The notes under the pieces were generated by a model. That model was given only the letters and a program-made list of their open reading frames with translations. It ran no database searches and was not told the origin of the DNA. Positions 8,496 through 16,134 of a stretch of DNA of 39,324 nt are shown here, piece after piece. Every line of letters begins with the position of its first letter. Positions within the stretch are counted from its first letter, which is position 1. Made by a program: the position numbers and the translations under genes. Location of the stretch: positions 1 through 39,324 of the forward strand of contig JAGQOY010000043.1 in NCBI GenBank assembly GCA_020427005.1. The letters run 5' to 3'. The stretch comes from Planctomycetales bacterium. Lineage in GTDB: Bacteria > Planctomycetota > Planctomycetia > Pirellulales > Pirellulaceae.

Positions 8496-9222
8496 TTCGG
8501 GGCTTTCCGCTGAACAATTGTGGAAGCTCAAATGCCGTATTGAACGTGTGGTACCCATTGAACTAACCCGCGTTCAACTCGGCGACTGCTGGTTGCCATG
8601 GTATCGTGTTAGTGACCCCGATCGATTGTTAACCGCTGCAGTCGAAGCGCGCTCGCAAAAGTGCGATGTTAGTGAGGCGGGTGGGATCGAATCGTTGGAT
8701 TTGGACCCTTTCTGGTCTGTGGCGTGGCGTGCGGCTCAAGGCTTGGAGCAGTTTCTTGGAACGCTGGATCGAGATTGGAGCGGGTGCCCTGTTTTGGAGC
8801 TGGGATGCGGTTCGGGGCAAGCTGGAATTGGCATGGCACTAAGGGGTGCGCGGGTCATGATGACAGACGCAGTTGGTCTTGCCCTGTTGATGGCTAGATT
8901 GAACGGTTCTGCAGTAGCGTCGCGTCTAGCGGTGCGGCGTTTGAAATGGGGATCGGAACGAATTGAGAATGTCAAGTTCCCAACCATAATCGGATCGGAT
9001 CTAGTCTATGATCCACGGCTATTCACTTTATTAGACGTGTGTGCTCGGGAACATCTAGAACCCGGAGGACGTTTATTCCTGAGCGAACCCCATCGACATA
9101 CGGGAGACAAGTTCTCAACTTGGATTCGGGAGCGAGGCTGGCATGTAGAGGAGCATGACTACGATATGCAGGATAAACGCGTTGCAATTCGCGTTTTCGA
9201 ATGCTGGCTTCCCGGCGGATAA
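8467..9222 (+). CDS. Class I SAM-dependent methyltransferase (lysine methyltransferase-like)
   Basis: This 251-residue protein has a Rossmann methyltransferase fold: motif I VLELGCGSGQAGI near residues 109-121, an acidic post-II residue in MMTDAVG, and SDLVYDP in the position of motif IV. The sequence DPFWSVAWRAAQ before motif I and the DLVYDP motif resemble the METTL/ETFB-lysine methyltransferase group, which modifies proteins. An N-terminal 80-residue region has no clear family. Translation starts inside the 3' end of the isomerase gene (29-base overlap), so expression is tied to it. Repeat family B begins about 45 bases after the stop. Target is unknown. Confidence 0.82.
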   Translation: MTSSPDADFDSGLSAEQLWKLKCRIERVVPIELTRVQLGDCWLPWYRVSDPDRLLTAAVEARSQKCDVSEAGGIESLDLDPFWSVAWRAAQGLEQFLGTLDRDWSGCPVLELGCGSGQAGIGMALRGARVMMTDAVGLALLMARLNGSAVASRLAVRRLKWGSERIENVKFPTIIGSDLVYDPRLFTLLDVCAREHLEPGGRLFLSEPHRHTGDKFSTWIRERGWHVEEHDYDMQDKRVAIRVFECWLPGG

Positions 9223-9266
9223 AGGAGCATACATCAGGCTGCAGTAACGAGTTTTCGCCCGTTTGA

Positions 9267-9394
9267 CTAGCAGGGTGATGAAAAAGTCGATTCGCAAAGT
9301 CTTGCGGACGATTAGTAACCCGTAGCATCAGCGAGGGGCTGAGCACCTCGCTGATGCTCTGACGCTTCGGGTTACTTGTTCAACAGCCTGCTAG
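9267..9394. repeat. MITE-like palindromic element, family B, copy 1
   Basis: This 128-base element has terminal inverted repeats CTAGCAGG (9267-9274) and CCTGCTAG (9387-9394), each followed inward by a match to TGAAAAAGT / ACTTTTTCA with some differences. Inside is a nested hairpin: AGTAACCCG 9314-9322 pairs with CGGGTTACT 9368-9376, and AGCATCAGCGAGG 9324-9336 pairs perfectly with 9346-9358. The core AACCCG..AGCGT.AGCGAGG is shared with repeat family A. It has no coding capacity, so mobility, if any, would depend on a transposase elsewhere. Confidence 0.85.
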
Positions 9395-9424
9395 GTTCCC
9401 GACAAGGGGCTCTGGTTGCTCGCT

Positions 9425-9482
9425 GACGCTTCGGGTCACTTTTTCAGCGACTGCTAGGTTCCAGGCATGGGGCTCTGGTTGC
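9425..9482. repeat. Partial tandem copy of the right end of repeat B
   Basis: This segment repeats 9361-9419 at roughly 80 percent identity with one single-base gap. Both share GACGCTTCGGGT, an ACTT.TTCA block, TGCTAGGTTCC and GGGGCTCTGGTTGC. It shows that the repeated unit extends about 25 bases beyond the CTAG terminus. The stop codon and last nine codons of the kinase-tubulin gene (minus strand) are located in this copy. Confidence 0.8.
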
Positions 9483-12400
9483 ATGGGATGTCTTGCGTAT
9501 GTGACGTAGCCGATGTCAGAAGGTTGACACTGATCGGTGAGTGATAAGCTTCTAACAGGGTATGAGCTGGCGTCCAATCAATGTCGATTCTAGTGCGGAG
9601 TCGTTCCGCGAGCTGAAACGTGGAATTATTAGGTCGCCATAGGGTACTAATTATCTGGGGCAGATTAAGCTGGTTGGCATCGCAGAGTAAATAGAATCCG
9701 TTACCTAAACAGGGCAACACGGTAGTGTTTTCGAGCTGTTGAGATTCTTCGAGAGCTTGTTGCACATTGGAGATCTGGTCGGGTGTGGAGAACACGAACC
9801 GATAAAACTCACCACCGCTGGCAATTAGTCCAGGCAGGAAATCACCGATGTCACTTAGCGTGAGTTTTTTTTGTGACGCTTGATCGACGTCCTCAGGCTG
9901 AGTATCTATTCCTAGTTCTTTGACGGTATCCTGTATGCACTGCTGGGCTGCATCGAGCAATGTCTCAAGCGTAAATGCCTCGCCAACTGGCCTCGAGTTA
10001 TCGTCGAGCAGGCAACTTGCAGCCTGCTGTGCCTGTACGTGCAGATAGGCTTCCAATCGGGAGTCGACTCTTCCGACCAATATTTGAATCTGTGGATCGA
10101 GTATGGCTGTTCGGAACTTGTGCGAATCGATTTCATAGCATGCATTGGACCGCAATTCTTTGGAGACCTCTGCAAAACTTGCCGCCAAGGCTTGGCCACT
10201 GCGCTGGAATTTTCGAAGCACATCCGCACACGCAGATACAAAATGGGTCAGGTACTCGCGGACAGACTCTCTCATCATGTCCGGTGGAGCTAGCAGTTTT
10301 GTAAAGGGAGCAAATTGCTCTACTAGTTCCTCAGCTTCGTCTTGGCTGAAGGCTACAATGTATTCGATGGCATTGAGCTGAATTTGCTCGATCTGTTTCC
10401 ACGTATAGACGCGGCTAGTTACCCAGCGTTGTACCGCTTGACACCAAATGCGTAGGTCGTCTGCTAGCTGTTCCGCTCTCAGGCTCTCTGAGTCCGATAA
10501 TCGGCGGACCCAACGACTGAGCGTCTCTTCATCATGATTATCCGTACCTAGGTTTGAAAAGAGAGACTTGTAAGTTACGAAACCTAGTTCTTCCAAGAGC
10601 CGAGTGGCATATTCGTTGCAAGTTTGTTCGGGAAGTGGGGCAACCATGGACCCGCGAGAATCATGTGAAGTATCCTTGCTGCCGTTACTTTCCATGGATC
10701 GTGATTTTACAGTGCGCAAATAGGCTCCAGCGGAGTATAGGGCGTAGTCGCAACAACATTGAGCGATGGTCTTGTGGTCAGCGCATTCAGTGGGGCCCAA
10801 CTGGCAGCTACTAGCGGTACGTAGCCAGTCTCCGTTTTCGGACTCTAGCCGGGAGTCTACCAACACATTACTGAGCATAGTGCGCGAATCTAACCACGCG
10901 GTCTGAGCCATTTGTAATGCACACTGATGAGCGTCTTCGGCAATTCCATACATGCCTCCGTCGACCAATGTGACCCAGTCGAATGGGCGGGCAGCAACTG
11001 ACTTAGTGGGGTCTCCGGCCAGCAGAATCTCGTGATTCCCTTGCATCAACTGAGTTAGCTCGGACAGTCCGGCAATTCCGGCTGCGGCTGGTAAGATTCC
11101 TGAGGAGCCCGTGACCATGGAGGCGCAAAGCGTTGCCGTTAATCGATAATTTCGATAGCCAAGGTCGGACATGATGTCACGCACAAGCAATCCCAGCTCG
11201 GAAAATAATCCACCTCCCGTTCCACCGTGAAGCGAGGCAAAGATATATATGCGTACGGGCTCCGTGCAGGCAGAGTCGTTATCGCAGGCTTCACACAATC
11301 GACGCAACTCGTGTGTTAGGCGATTGCGAATGACATGGTAATATTCCAGATAAGCCAGAACAGCGAGTGGGCGTACTCCCTCAGTTTGTAAAGTTCTAGG
11401 GATGTTGTACAACCATCTCCGAGAAATTGCTTGAAAGCGGGATGTCTGAGAACTATCGCGATACTTGCTTGGCTTGTGCAATGGAATCTGCACGGCAAAT
11501 GAGCTAGGAAGGCAAGCGTGATCGCCGAAAGTAATATCGGTAAGTTCATCCATGTTTGTATCGATGGCTAACCATGCATGATCATCCACGTTTAGCCGTT
11601 CTTCAGCTGCATTGGCAGACATTTCGAACAGTTTGCATAGCGCCTGGTTGCCTTGTTTGCCCGCACCGATGAACAGACAGTACGGAGATCCCCATGATTC
11701 GGGCAGACTTGTCGGATCTATAGCGGGGCGGATCTTGGTCCGAGCCGAAATTTCGCAAGTATTGGGGCCCTGAGTAGGGGTGGCATTGCGGTGACTATCC
11801 GATGTAACAGCGGTTGGCGTCTTCGATTTTGGCGTGCGTTCGCTAAGCTGTGGCAATGCAGCAGCTCGGGTCTTTAGCAACTGATCAATGAAAGCTCGGC
11901 AAGTGGGATATCGATCTAATGGATTCTTGGAAAGGGCGCGAGCAACGAATGGACGATCTGCCGGCGGAAGCGCTTCCAGATCGGGAGGCATGGATATATG
12001 TTGTCGAGCCAATTCACCAGTTGTTCGGCCTGTGAAGGGCAGTTCACCGGTGAGCATCTCCATGTATACGATGGCAAGCGAATATTGGTCGCTGCGGAAG
12101 TCTGGTCGGCCATCGAATACTTCTGGTGCTGAATAGGTCGGAGTCAAACCGCTAACTAGTGACTGGGATTTGTCCTGGAGGTCTTTGATCAGGCCAAAAT
12201 CTGCTACTTTTATTCGATCAGCTATTAGAAGTAAATTACCTGGCTTTACGTCCAGATGCTGAAGTCCATGTTTTTGCGCCAAGAAGTCCAACGCGTCTGA
12301 CGTATCGCGCAGGTATTCAAGTAACGTTGCTCTGGCCACTCCAGGTGCACCGCGATGCTTATGCTTCATAAAGCAATCGAGTAGACTGCTTTCCGCCAAC

Positions 12401-12678
12401 TCCGTAACGATAATCACTTGACTATCGACAATTTCGATTCGTTCGAGCGATAAAATAAACGGATGATGTACCTGACGGATTCGCTGTAGACTTCGTAACT
12501 CGCCCGCGGCCTGGGATTGATCAGCGCTACCAAATATAAATTTGATGGCTTTTTGCAAGCCTCCAGGTGCATCTGCGAGCCACACTTCACCATAGCCACC
12601 TGCGCCCAGTCTACGACGGAGCGTATACCCAGCGATGGGTTGGAATCCGGCTCGTATGTTTGGATTCAAACGTGGCAT
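9454..12678 (-). CDS. Ser/Thr protein kinase fused to a tubulin/FtsZ-like domain
   Basis: This is a 1,074-residue two-part protein. Residues 15-272 are a Hanks-type kinase with every catalytic element: G-loop GAGGYGEV (25-32), Lys46, HLDVKPGN (141-148), DFG (160-162), APE (184-186). After a Thr/Ser/Pro-rich linker (about 273-325), residues 332-800 look like a bacterial tubulin-like domain: FIGAGKQGNQA at 337-347 fits the first nucleotide-binding loop, and LHGGTGGG at 483-490 is the tubulin signature loop. A long helical C-terminal region follows. No membrane segment is seen. It is probably cotranscribed with the wHTH-AAA gene 48 bases upstream, with GAGG 14 bases before the ATG. The fold assignment of the second half rests on the two glycine loops and their spacing. 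The C-terminal residues NQSPMPGT are encoded inside a repeat B fragment. Confidence 0.88.
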   Translation of the reverse strand: MPRLNPNIRAGFQPIAGYTLRRRLGAGGYGEVWLADAPGGLQKAIKFIFGSADQSQAAGELRSLQRIRQVHHPFILSLERIEIVDSQVIIVTELAESSLLDCFMKHKHRGAPGVARATLLEYLRDTSDALDFLAQKHGLQHLDVKPGNLLLIADRIKVADFGLIKDLQDKSQSLVSGLTPTYSAPEVFDGRPDFRSDQYSLAIVYMEMLTGELPFTGRTTGELARQHISMPPDLEALPPADRPFVARALSKNPLDRYPTCRAFIDQLLKTRAAALPQLSERTPKSKTPTAVTSDSHRNATPTQGPNTCEISARTKIRPAIDPTSLPESWGSPYCLFIGAGKQGNQALCKLFEMSANAAEERLNVDDHAWLAIDTNMDELTDITFGDHACLPSSFAVQIPLHKPSKYRDSSQTSRFQAISRRWLYNIPRTLQTEGVRPLAVLAYLEYYHVIRNRLTHELRRLCEACDNDSACTEPVRIYIFASLHGGTGGGLFSELGLLVRDIMSDLGYRNYRLTATLCASMVTGSSGILPAAAGIAGLSELTQLMQGNHEILLAGDPTKSVAARPFDWVTLVDGGMYGIAEDAHQCALQMAQTAWLDSRTMLSNVLVDSRLESENGDWLRTASSCQLGPTECADHKTIAQCCCDYALYSAGAYLRTVKSRSMESNGSKDTSHDSRGSMVAPLPEQTCNEYATRLLEELGFVTYKSLFSNLGTDNHDEETLSRWVRRLSDSESLRAEQLADDLRIWCQAVQRWVTSRVYTWKQIEQIQLNAIEYIVAFSQDEAEELVEQFAPFTKLLAPPDMMRESVREYLTHFVSACADVLRKFQRSGQALAASFAEVSKELRSNACYEIDSHKFRTAILDPQIQILVGRVDSRLEAYLHVQAQQAASCLLDDNSRPVGEAFTLETLLDAAQQCIQDTVKELGIDTQPEDVDQASQKKLTLSDIGDFLPGLIASGGEFYRFVFSTPDQISNVQQALEESQQLENTTVLPCLGNGFYLLCDANQLNLPQIISTLWRPNNSTFQLAERLRTRIDIDWTPAHTLLEAYHSPISVNLLTSATSHTQDIPCNQSPMPGT

Positions 12679-12726
12679 TGTTTATTCAAGTCCTCGCGGT
12701 TTCGATGACATTACGGGTCGCGTTGC

Positions 12727-14277
12727 CTAAGCGGGTGAGGTCGCGCTACTCGATGGTAATTGTTCCGTTTGATTTGCTGGTACCGATACAGGTGCCGGCC
12801 GACTTGCGTTCGGTAGAGGAGTTCGAAGCTCGGTTGGCATGGGACGCACGGCCCGAGAAACCGGTCCAGGACGTGCACCAGGAGGTGTTAGTGTTTTTTG
12901 GGGGGCACCTGAAATTGTGCCTGCCCTGTCAATATTTAGATTGCCAAAGTAATTGCGACACGCGTGTTGTAAGTAGTCCAGTCGTAAATCGAGGGGCTCG
13001 CCACGATAAGTACAGTAGGCCTTAACTTGGTTCAATAGGTCACGAGCAAAACATCGCCTTAGAGGTCGGTGGTTAGGTCGAAAATAGCCATCCACTAGCT
13101 GTCGAATAACCTCGGGGCGCCAAGGAAATCCCAACTGCTCGCAAGATTTTTCAAAAATGCGTACAAACTCCTCTAGGCTCGGATCACGTATTTCGATCTT
13201 GAAAGGTACTCGGCGCAAGAACGCTTCGTCAACCAAGTCATGAGGTTGTAGGTTCGTGCTGAATAGCACAATTTGTTCGAATGGGACGCAGATCTTTTTG
13301 CCTGTCGGCAACGTCAAATAGTCCACTTTATTCTCTAGGGGAACGATCCATCTGTTTAGCAATTCCTCAGGTGCAACGCGTTGTCTGCCAAAATCGTCGA
13401 CGAGCAAGCTACCGCAATTGCTTTTTAACTGAAGTGGAGCTTCACAAGTATTGGATCGTGGGTCGTGACGAATTTCCAAGTTGTCCAGCGTCAGTTCACC
13501 GCCAGCGATGACCGTAGGGCGTCGAATGCGAACCCATCTTTTGTCAAAATTCTGCAGGTTGACGATTGAGTTTTCCTGGTTTGCCTCCAAAGGAATATGG
13601 TACGCAGAGTCAAATACCTTTATTATCATTCCATCGTCGATAATCGCATGTGGAATCCAAATGCTCTCACCTCGAAGCACAGTTAAGCATTTGGCTAGAG
13701 TTGTTTTTCCATTACCTGGGGGACCATAAAGGAAGATGCCCCCGTTGCTGTTTACAGCTGGTCCAAGGAAATCCAGCCAAGTTGGTTCGAAAGAAATGCT
13801 TTCTAGGGCTGCCACCAGTTGCCCCTGCTCTACCGGCGTGTACTGGTTAGCCTGTGCCTCGACGCTAATTAAATACTCGCTAAGTGGAACCGGCGCGGGA
13901 CCGGTGTACGAGAAAACCTTTTGATGGGCTAAAGAACGCTTTTGGCCACTCTCGGTCAAGCTGTAATAGAAGTCATTCAGCGGCGCGGAACGAGCATGAG
14001 CAATTATCTGCCTGTTCCGCATCGTGCTAAGATGATGATCGACGATGCCGAATGGCAGCCCCAATCGTTCCGCCACTTTACGTCCACTCAATGTTCCATT
14101 AGCCAAAAAAGTTTGGCAAATGAGAGATTCCAGTAGGGATTCAGAGATCCCAGCATCCTCAAGGGACGTGGGCTCTGCAGGCCAATAACAGTCGTCATGC
14201 AATACCGAAGGCAGTTCTACCATTTGGATGGAAGCTGTGTCACGATATTGGCTTTGAGGGGATCGCATCTGAGACAT
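12727..14277 (-). CDS. AAA ATPase with N-terminal winged-helix-like domain
   Basis: This 516-residue protein has a predicted winged helix at about 44-120 (LANGTLSGRKVAERLGLP, then a wing-like YYSLTESG), which may bind DNA or protein. The AAA module runs from about 160 to 400: Walker A GPPGNGKT (185-192), Walker B LLVDDFG (291-297), sensor-1 FSTN (339-342) and arginines 355-356 in LRRVPF as candidate arginine fingers. The Pro/Ala-rich tail from about 450 looks disordered. It resembles MoxR/RuvB-like remodelling ATPases more than sigma-54 activators, since no GAFTGA loop is present. It lies first in a two-gene operon with the kinase-tubulin protein and divergent from the FHA-EAL gene. A role in assembling or remodelling the tubulin-like partner is inference. 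Confidence 0.87.
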   Translation of the reverse strand: MSQMRSPQSQYRDTASIQMVELPSVLHDDCYWPAEPTSLEDAGISESLLESLICQTFLANGTLSGRKVAERLGLPFGIVDHHLSTMRNRQIIAHARSAPLNDFYYSLTESGQKRSLAHQKVFSYTGPAPVPLSEYLISVEAQANQYTPVEQGQLVAALESISFEPTWLDFLGPAVNSNGGIFLYGPPGNGKTTLAKCLTVLRGESIWIPHAIIDDGMIIKVFDSAYHIPLEANQENSIVNLQNFDKRWVRIRRPTVIAGGELTLDNLEIRHDPRSNTCEAPLQLKSNCGSLLVDDFGRQRVAPEELLNRWIVPLENKVDYLTLPTGKKICVPFEQIVLFSTNLQPHDLVDEAFLRRVPFKIEIRDPSLEEFVRIFEKSCEQLGFPWRPEVIRQLVDGYFRPNHRPLRRCFARDLLNQVKAYCTYRGEPLDLRLDYLQHACRNYFGNLNIDRAGTISGAPQKTLTPPGARPGPVSRAVRPMPTELRTPLPNASRPAPVSVPANQTEQLPSSSATSPA

Positions 14278-14576
14278 GAAAACACTTTCGAGTTGTCGCG
14301 GAAATTTTTCCGTCCAACCCTACGTTACTGCAACGAGAGAGTACGTTCGGATTAATAGTGAAAGAAAAACCAGGCGTTTCCATGGGGAGAAACTTTGGAT
14401 TTAACCGGTTGTAACGCTAATTCCAATGTTGAGCTTGCTTGTTTGGATTATCGCAAGAGCTTGGTGACTGGGTGAAAGTCAGTTTCGCAATGGTTTTGAG
14501 CTATTTTTTTCTGACTAACTCTAACTGTAACCTAGGTTTCAGGGTGCGTAGAAATGCAAATCATTTTTTGCAAGCA
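14278..14576. promoter_or_regulatory. Shared divergent promoter region of the signalling module
   Basis: About 300 bases separate the starts of the AAA gene (minus) and the FHA-EAL gene (plus), so both transcripts should begin here. A short hairpin CGGAAA-TTTTT-CCG lies near 14297-14312 and an AACCGGTT palindrome near 14402-14409. Neither matches an operator I can name, and no clear -10/-35 pair stands out. The FHA-EAL frame is open back to 14439 but looks non-coding there. Confidence 0.35.
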
Positions 14577-15728
14577 ATGGCAACCAATTCTGTTGGCTGG
14601 AAACCTACAATGATGGAGTCGCTCAACAGCTTATCCTCTGACATGGCATCGCCTCCGACCGATTCCCATGCAACTGCGTGGATTCTCGTGCGGGGTGGCG
14701 GAGACAGTGAAGATACTGTTTTGGTCGACCCAACGCCGTTTACTGTTGGGCGCAGGCCTGGGTGTTCATTGCAGCTGAATTACAAAACAGTCTCGGGGGC
14801 TCATGCAGAGCTGTGGGTCGAGAACGAGCAGCTGTGGGTCGAGGATAGTCGCAGTACCAACGGAACTTACGTCAATGGTCGTCGCATTGCCGAAAGGTCT
14901 CCATTGCGAGAGGAAGATCTACTGCAGTTTGCAGATATTGCTTTTCGCGTACGAACCGAGCGTCGCTTTACCACATGTCATACAATTCAAGAAGACGTCT
15001 GCGATCAAGCATTGTCACTGGTGCAATTTGATCGACTCATGGAAAACAGACTAGTCACTCCTTATTATCAACCGATCCTGGATCTCAAGAGTGGCAGTAA
15101 TCTCGGATTTGAAGTTCTAGCACGAAGCAGACTGTTCGGTTTGGAGTCATGCGCTGCCATGTTCAATGCAGCTGCAAGGTTGAACATGGAAGTTGAACTA
15201 AGTAGGATGTTACGCTGGGAAGGTGTACGTGTTGGCCTAGAGATTCAGCCACGAACTTGTTTGTTCGTAAATACCCATCCGCTCGAAGTCAGGCGTGAAG
15301 GTCTAGTGGACTCGATGGCTTCAGTTCGGCAATTATCGGCTGATGTGCCCATCATCTTGGAAGTCCACGAAGCGGCAATCACCGATCCCAAAGATATGCG
15401 TCTACTACGTCAGCAGCTTCGCGAATTGAATGTAGGACTGGCCTATGACGACTTTGGAGCAGGACAAACACGACTAGCCGAACTAGTCGAAGCACCACCC
15501 GACTATTTGAAGTTCGACATTTCTTTGGTACGAGGGATTTCTCAAGCACCTGTCGAAAGGCAAAGAATGCTGGGTTCTCTTGTTCAAATGGTAAAGGATC
15601 TCGGTATCAACGCATTGGCCGAAGGAATCGAGACTGCCGAAGACGCTGATGTTTGTCGAAGTCTGGGATTTGATTCGGCTCAAGGATTCCACTTCGGCTG
15701 TCCCGCGCCGGTTCGTCAATTCGTCTAG
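14577..15728 (+). CDS. FHA domain fused to EAL (c-di-GMP phosphodiesterase) domain
   Basis: From the ATG at 14577 this is 383 residues; ATGs at 14610 and 14439 are alternatives, and no start has a strong ribosome binding site. The FHA domain spans about 34-130 with GRR (58-60), SGAH (73-76), NGT (95-97) and NG (100-101), the residues that bind phosphothreonine. The EAL domain spans about 150-383. Its expected catalytic set is present: Glu179 (EVL in place of EAL), Asn232, Glu262, Asp291-Asp292 in DDFGAG, Lys312, Glu349 in AEGIE and Gln369 in QGF. Phosphodiesterase activity is therefore plausible. There is no GGDEF domain or membrane anchor. Divergent placement beside a kinase gene suggests that phosphorylated partners dock on the FHA domain. 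Confidence 0.88.
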   Translation: MATNSVGWKPTMMESLNSLSSDMASPPTDSHATAWILVRGGGDSEDTVLVDPTPFTVGRRPGCSLQLNYKTVSGAHAELWVENEQLWVEDSRSTNGTYVNGRRIAERSPLREEDLLQFADIAFRVRTERRFTTCHTIQEDVCDQALSLVQFDRLMENRLVTPYYQPILDLKSGSNLGFEVLARSRLFGLESCAAMFNAAARLNMEVELSRMLRWEGVRVGLEIQPRTCLFVNTHPLEVRREGLVDSMASVRQLSADVPIILEVHEAAITDPKDMRLLRQQLRELNVGLAYDDFGAGQTRLAELVEAPPDYLKFDISLVRGISQAPVERQRMLGSLVQMVKDLGINALAEGIETAEDADVCRSLGFDSAQGFHFGCPAPVRQFV

Positions 15729-16134
15729 GAAAAAATCTACTGGAGCTCAGCAGAGCACATAATGGATCATCGCCTGCTCCAATTGCAGTCTACATACTCT
15801 TGCGCTCGCACAAATGGACCTGCGAATTCTGATTCACGCAAGTAAGTAACTAAAACAAACGTCACGCAAGAGTAGCGAGTCTTCACCCGTGTTATCAACG
15901 AGTTTTTTGAAAACACACGCTATTCATCGGTCCGACTCACACTAGCAGGGCGAGGAAAAAGTCGATTTGCAAAATCTTGTGGACGCTTCGGGTTACTTTT
16001 TCAGCAGCCTGCTAGCTTCCATGCTTGGGGGAGTTGACTCAATTGGATGCCCATTTGAATCTTGAATTGGATGCGTTGTATAGTCGCCGATCGGTTCGGC
16101 AAGCGGATAGTGTGTCCGTCGCGTGCACCAATAG
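15729..16134. other. Convergent intergenic region holding a family B repeat
   Basis: The FHA-EAL gene (plus) and the DUF4380-like gene (minus) converge on this 400-base stretch. Apart from the repeat at 15942-16015, no gene, RNA or clear terminator with a T-tract is visible. Confidence 0.4.
15942..16015. repeat. MITE-like palindromic element, family B, copy 2 (short form)
   Basis: This 74-base element has the same CTAGCAGG (15942-15949) and CCTGCTAG (16008-16015) ends as copy 1 and the same orientation. It keeps the shared left arm (GAAAAAGTCGATT.GCAAA.TCTTG.GGACG) and right arm (CTTCGGGTTACTTTTTCAGC) but lacks the internal hairpin. It looks like an internally deleted form of copy 1. Downstream bases TTCCATGCTTGGGG resemble the extension seen after copy 1. 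Confidence 0.82.

Noticed and set aside
12567..13025. Plus-strand 152-codon frame
   Set aside because: It is antisense to the 5' end of the kinase gene and the 3' part of the AAA gene, both of which have clear catalytic motifs; no domain is recognisable in it.
9267..16015. Composite transposon
   Set aside because: Repeat B copies flank the module, but there is no transposase gene in the window and no target-site duplication is evident, so only the bracketing is reported.
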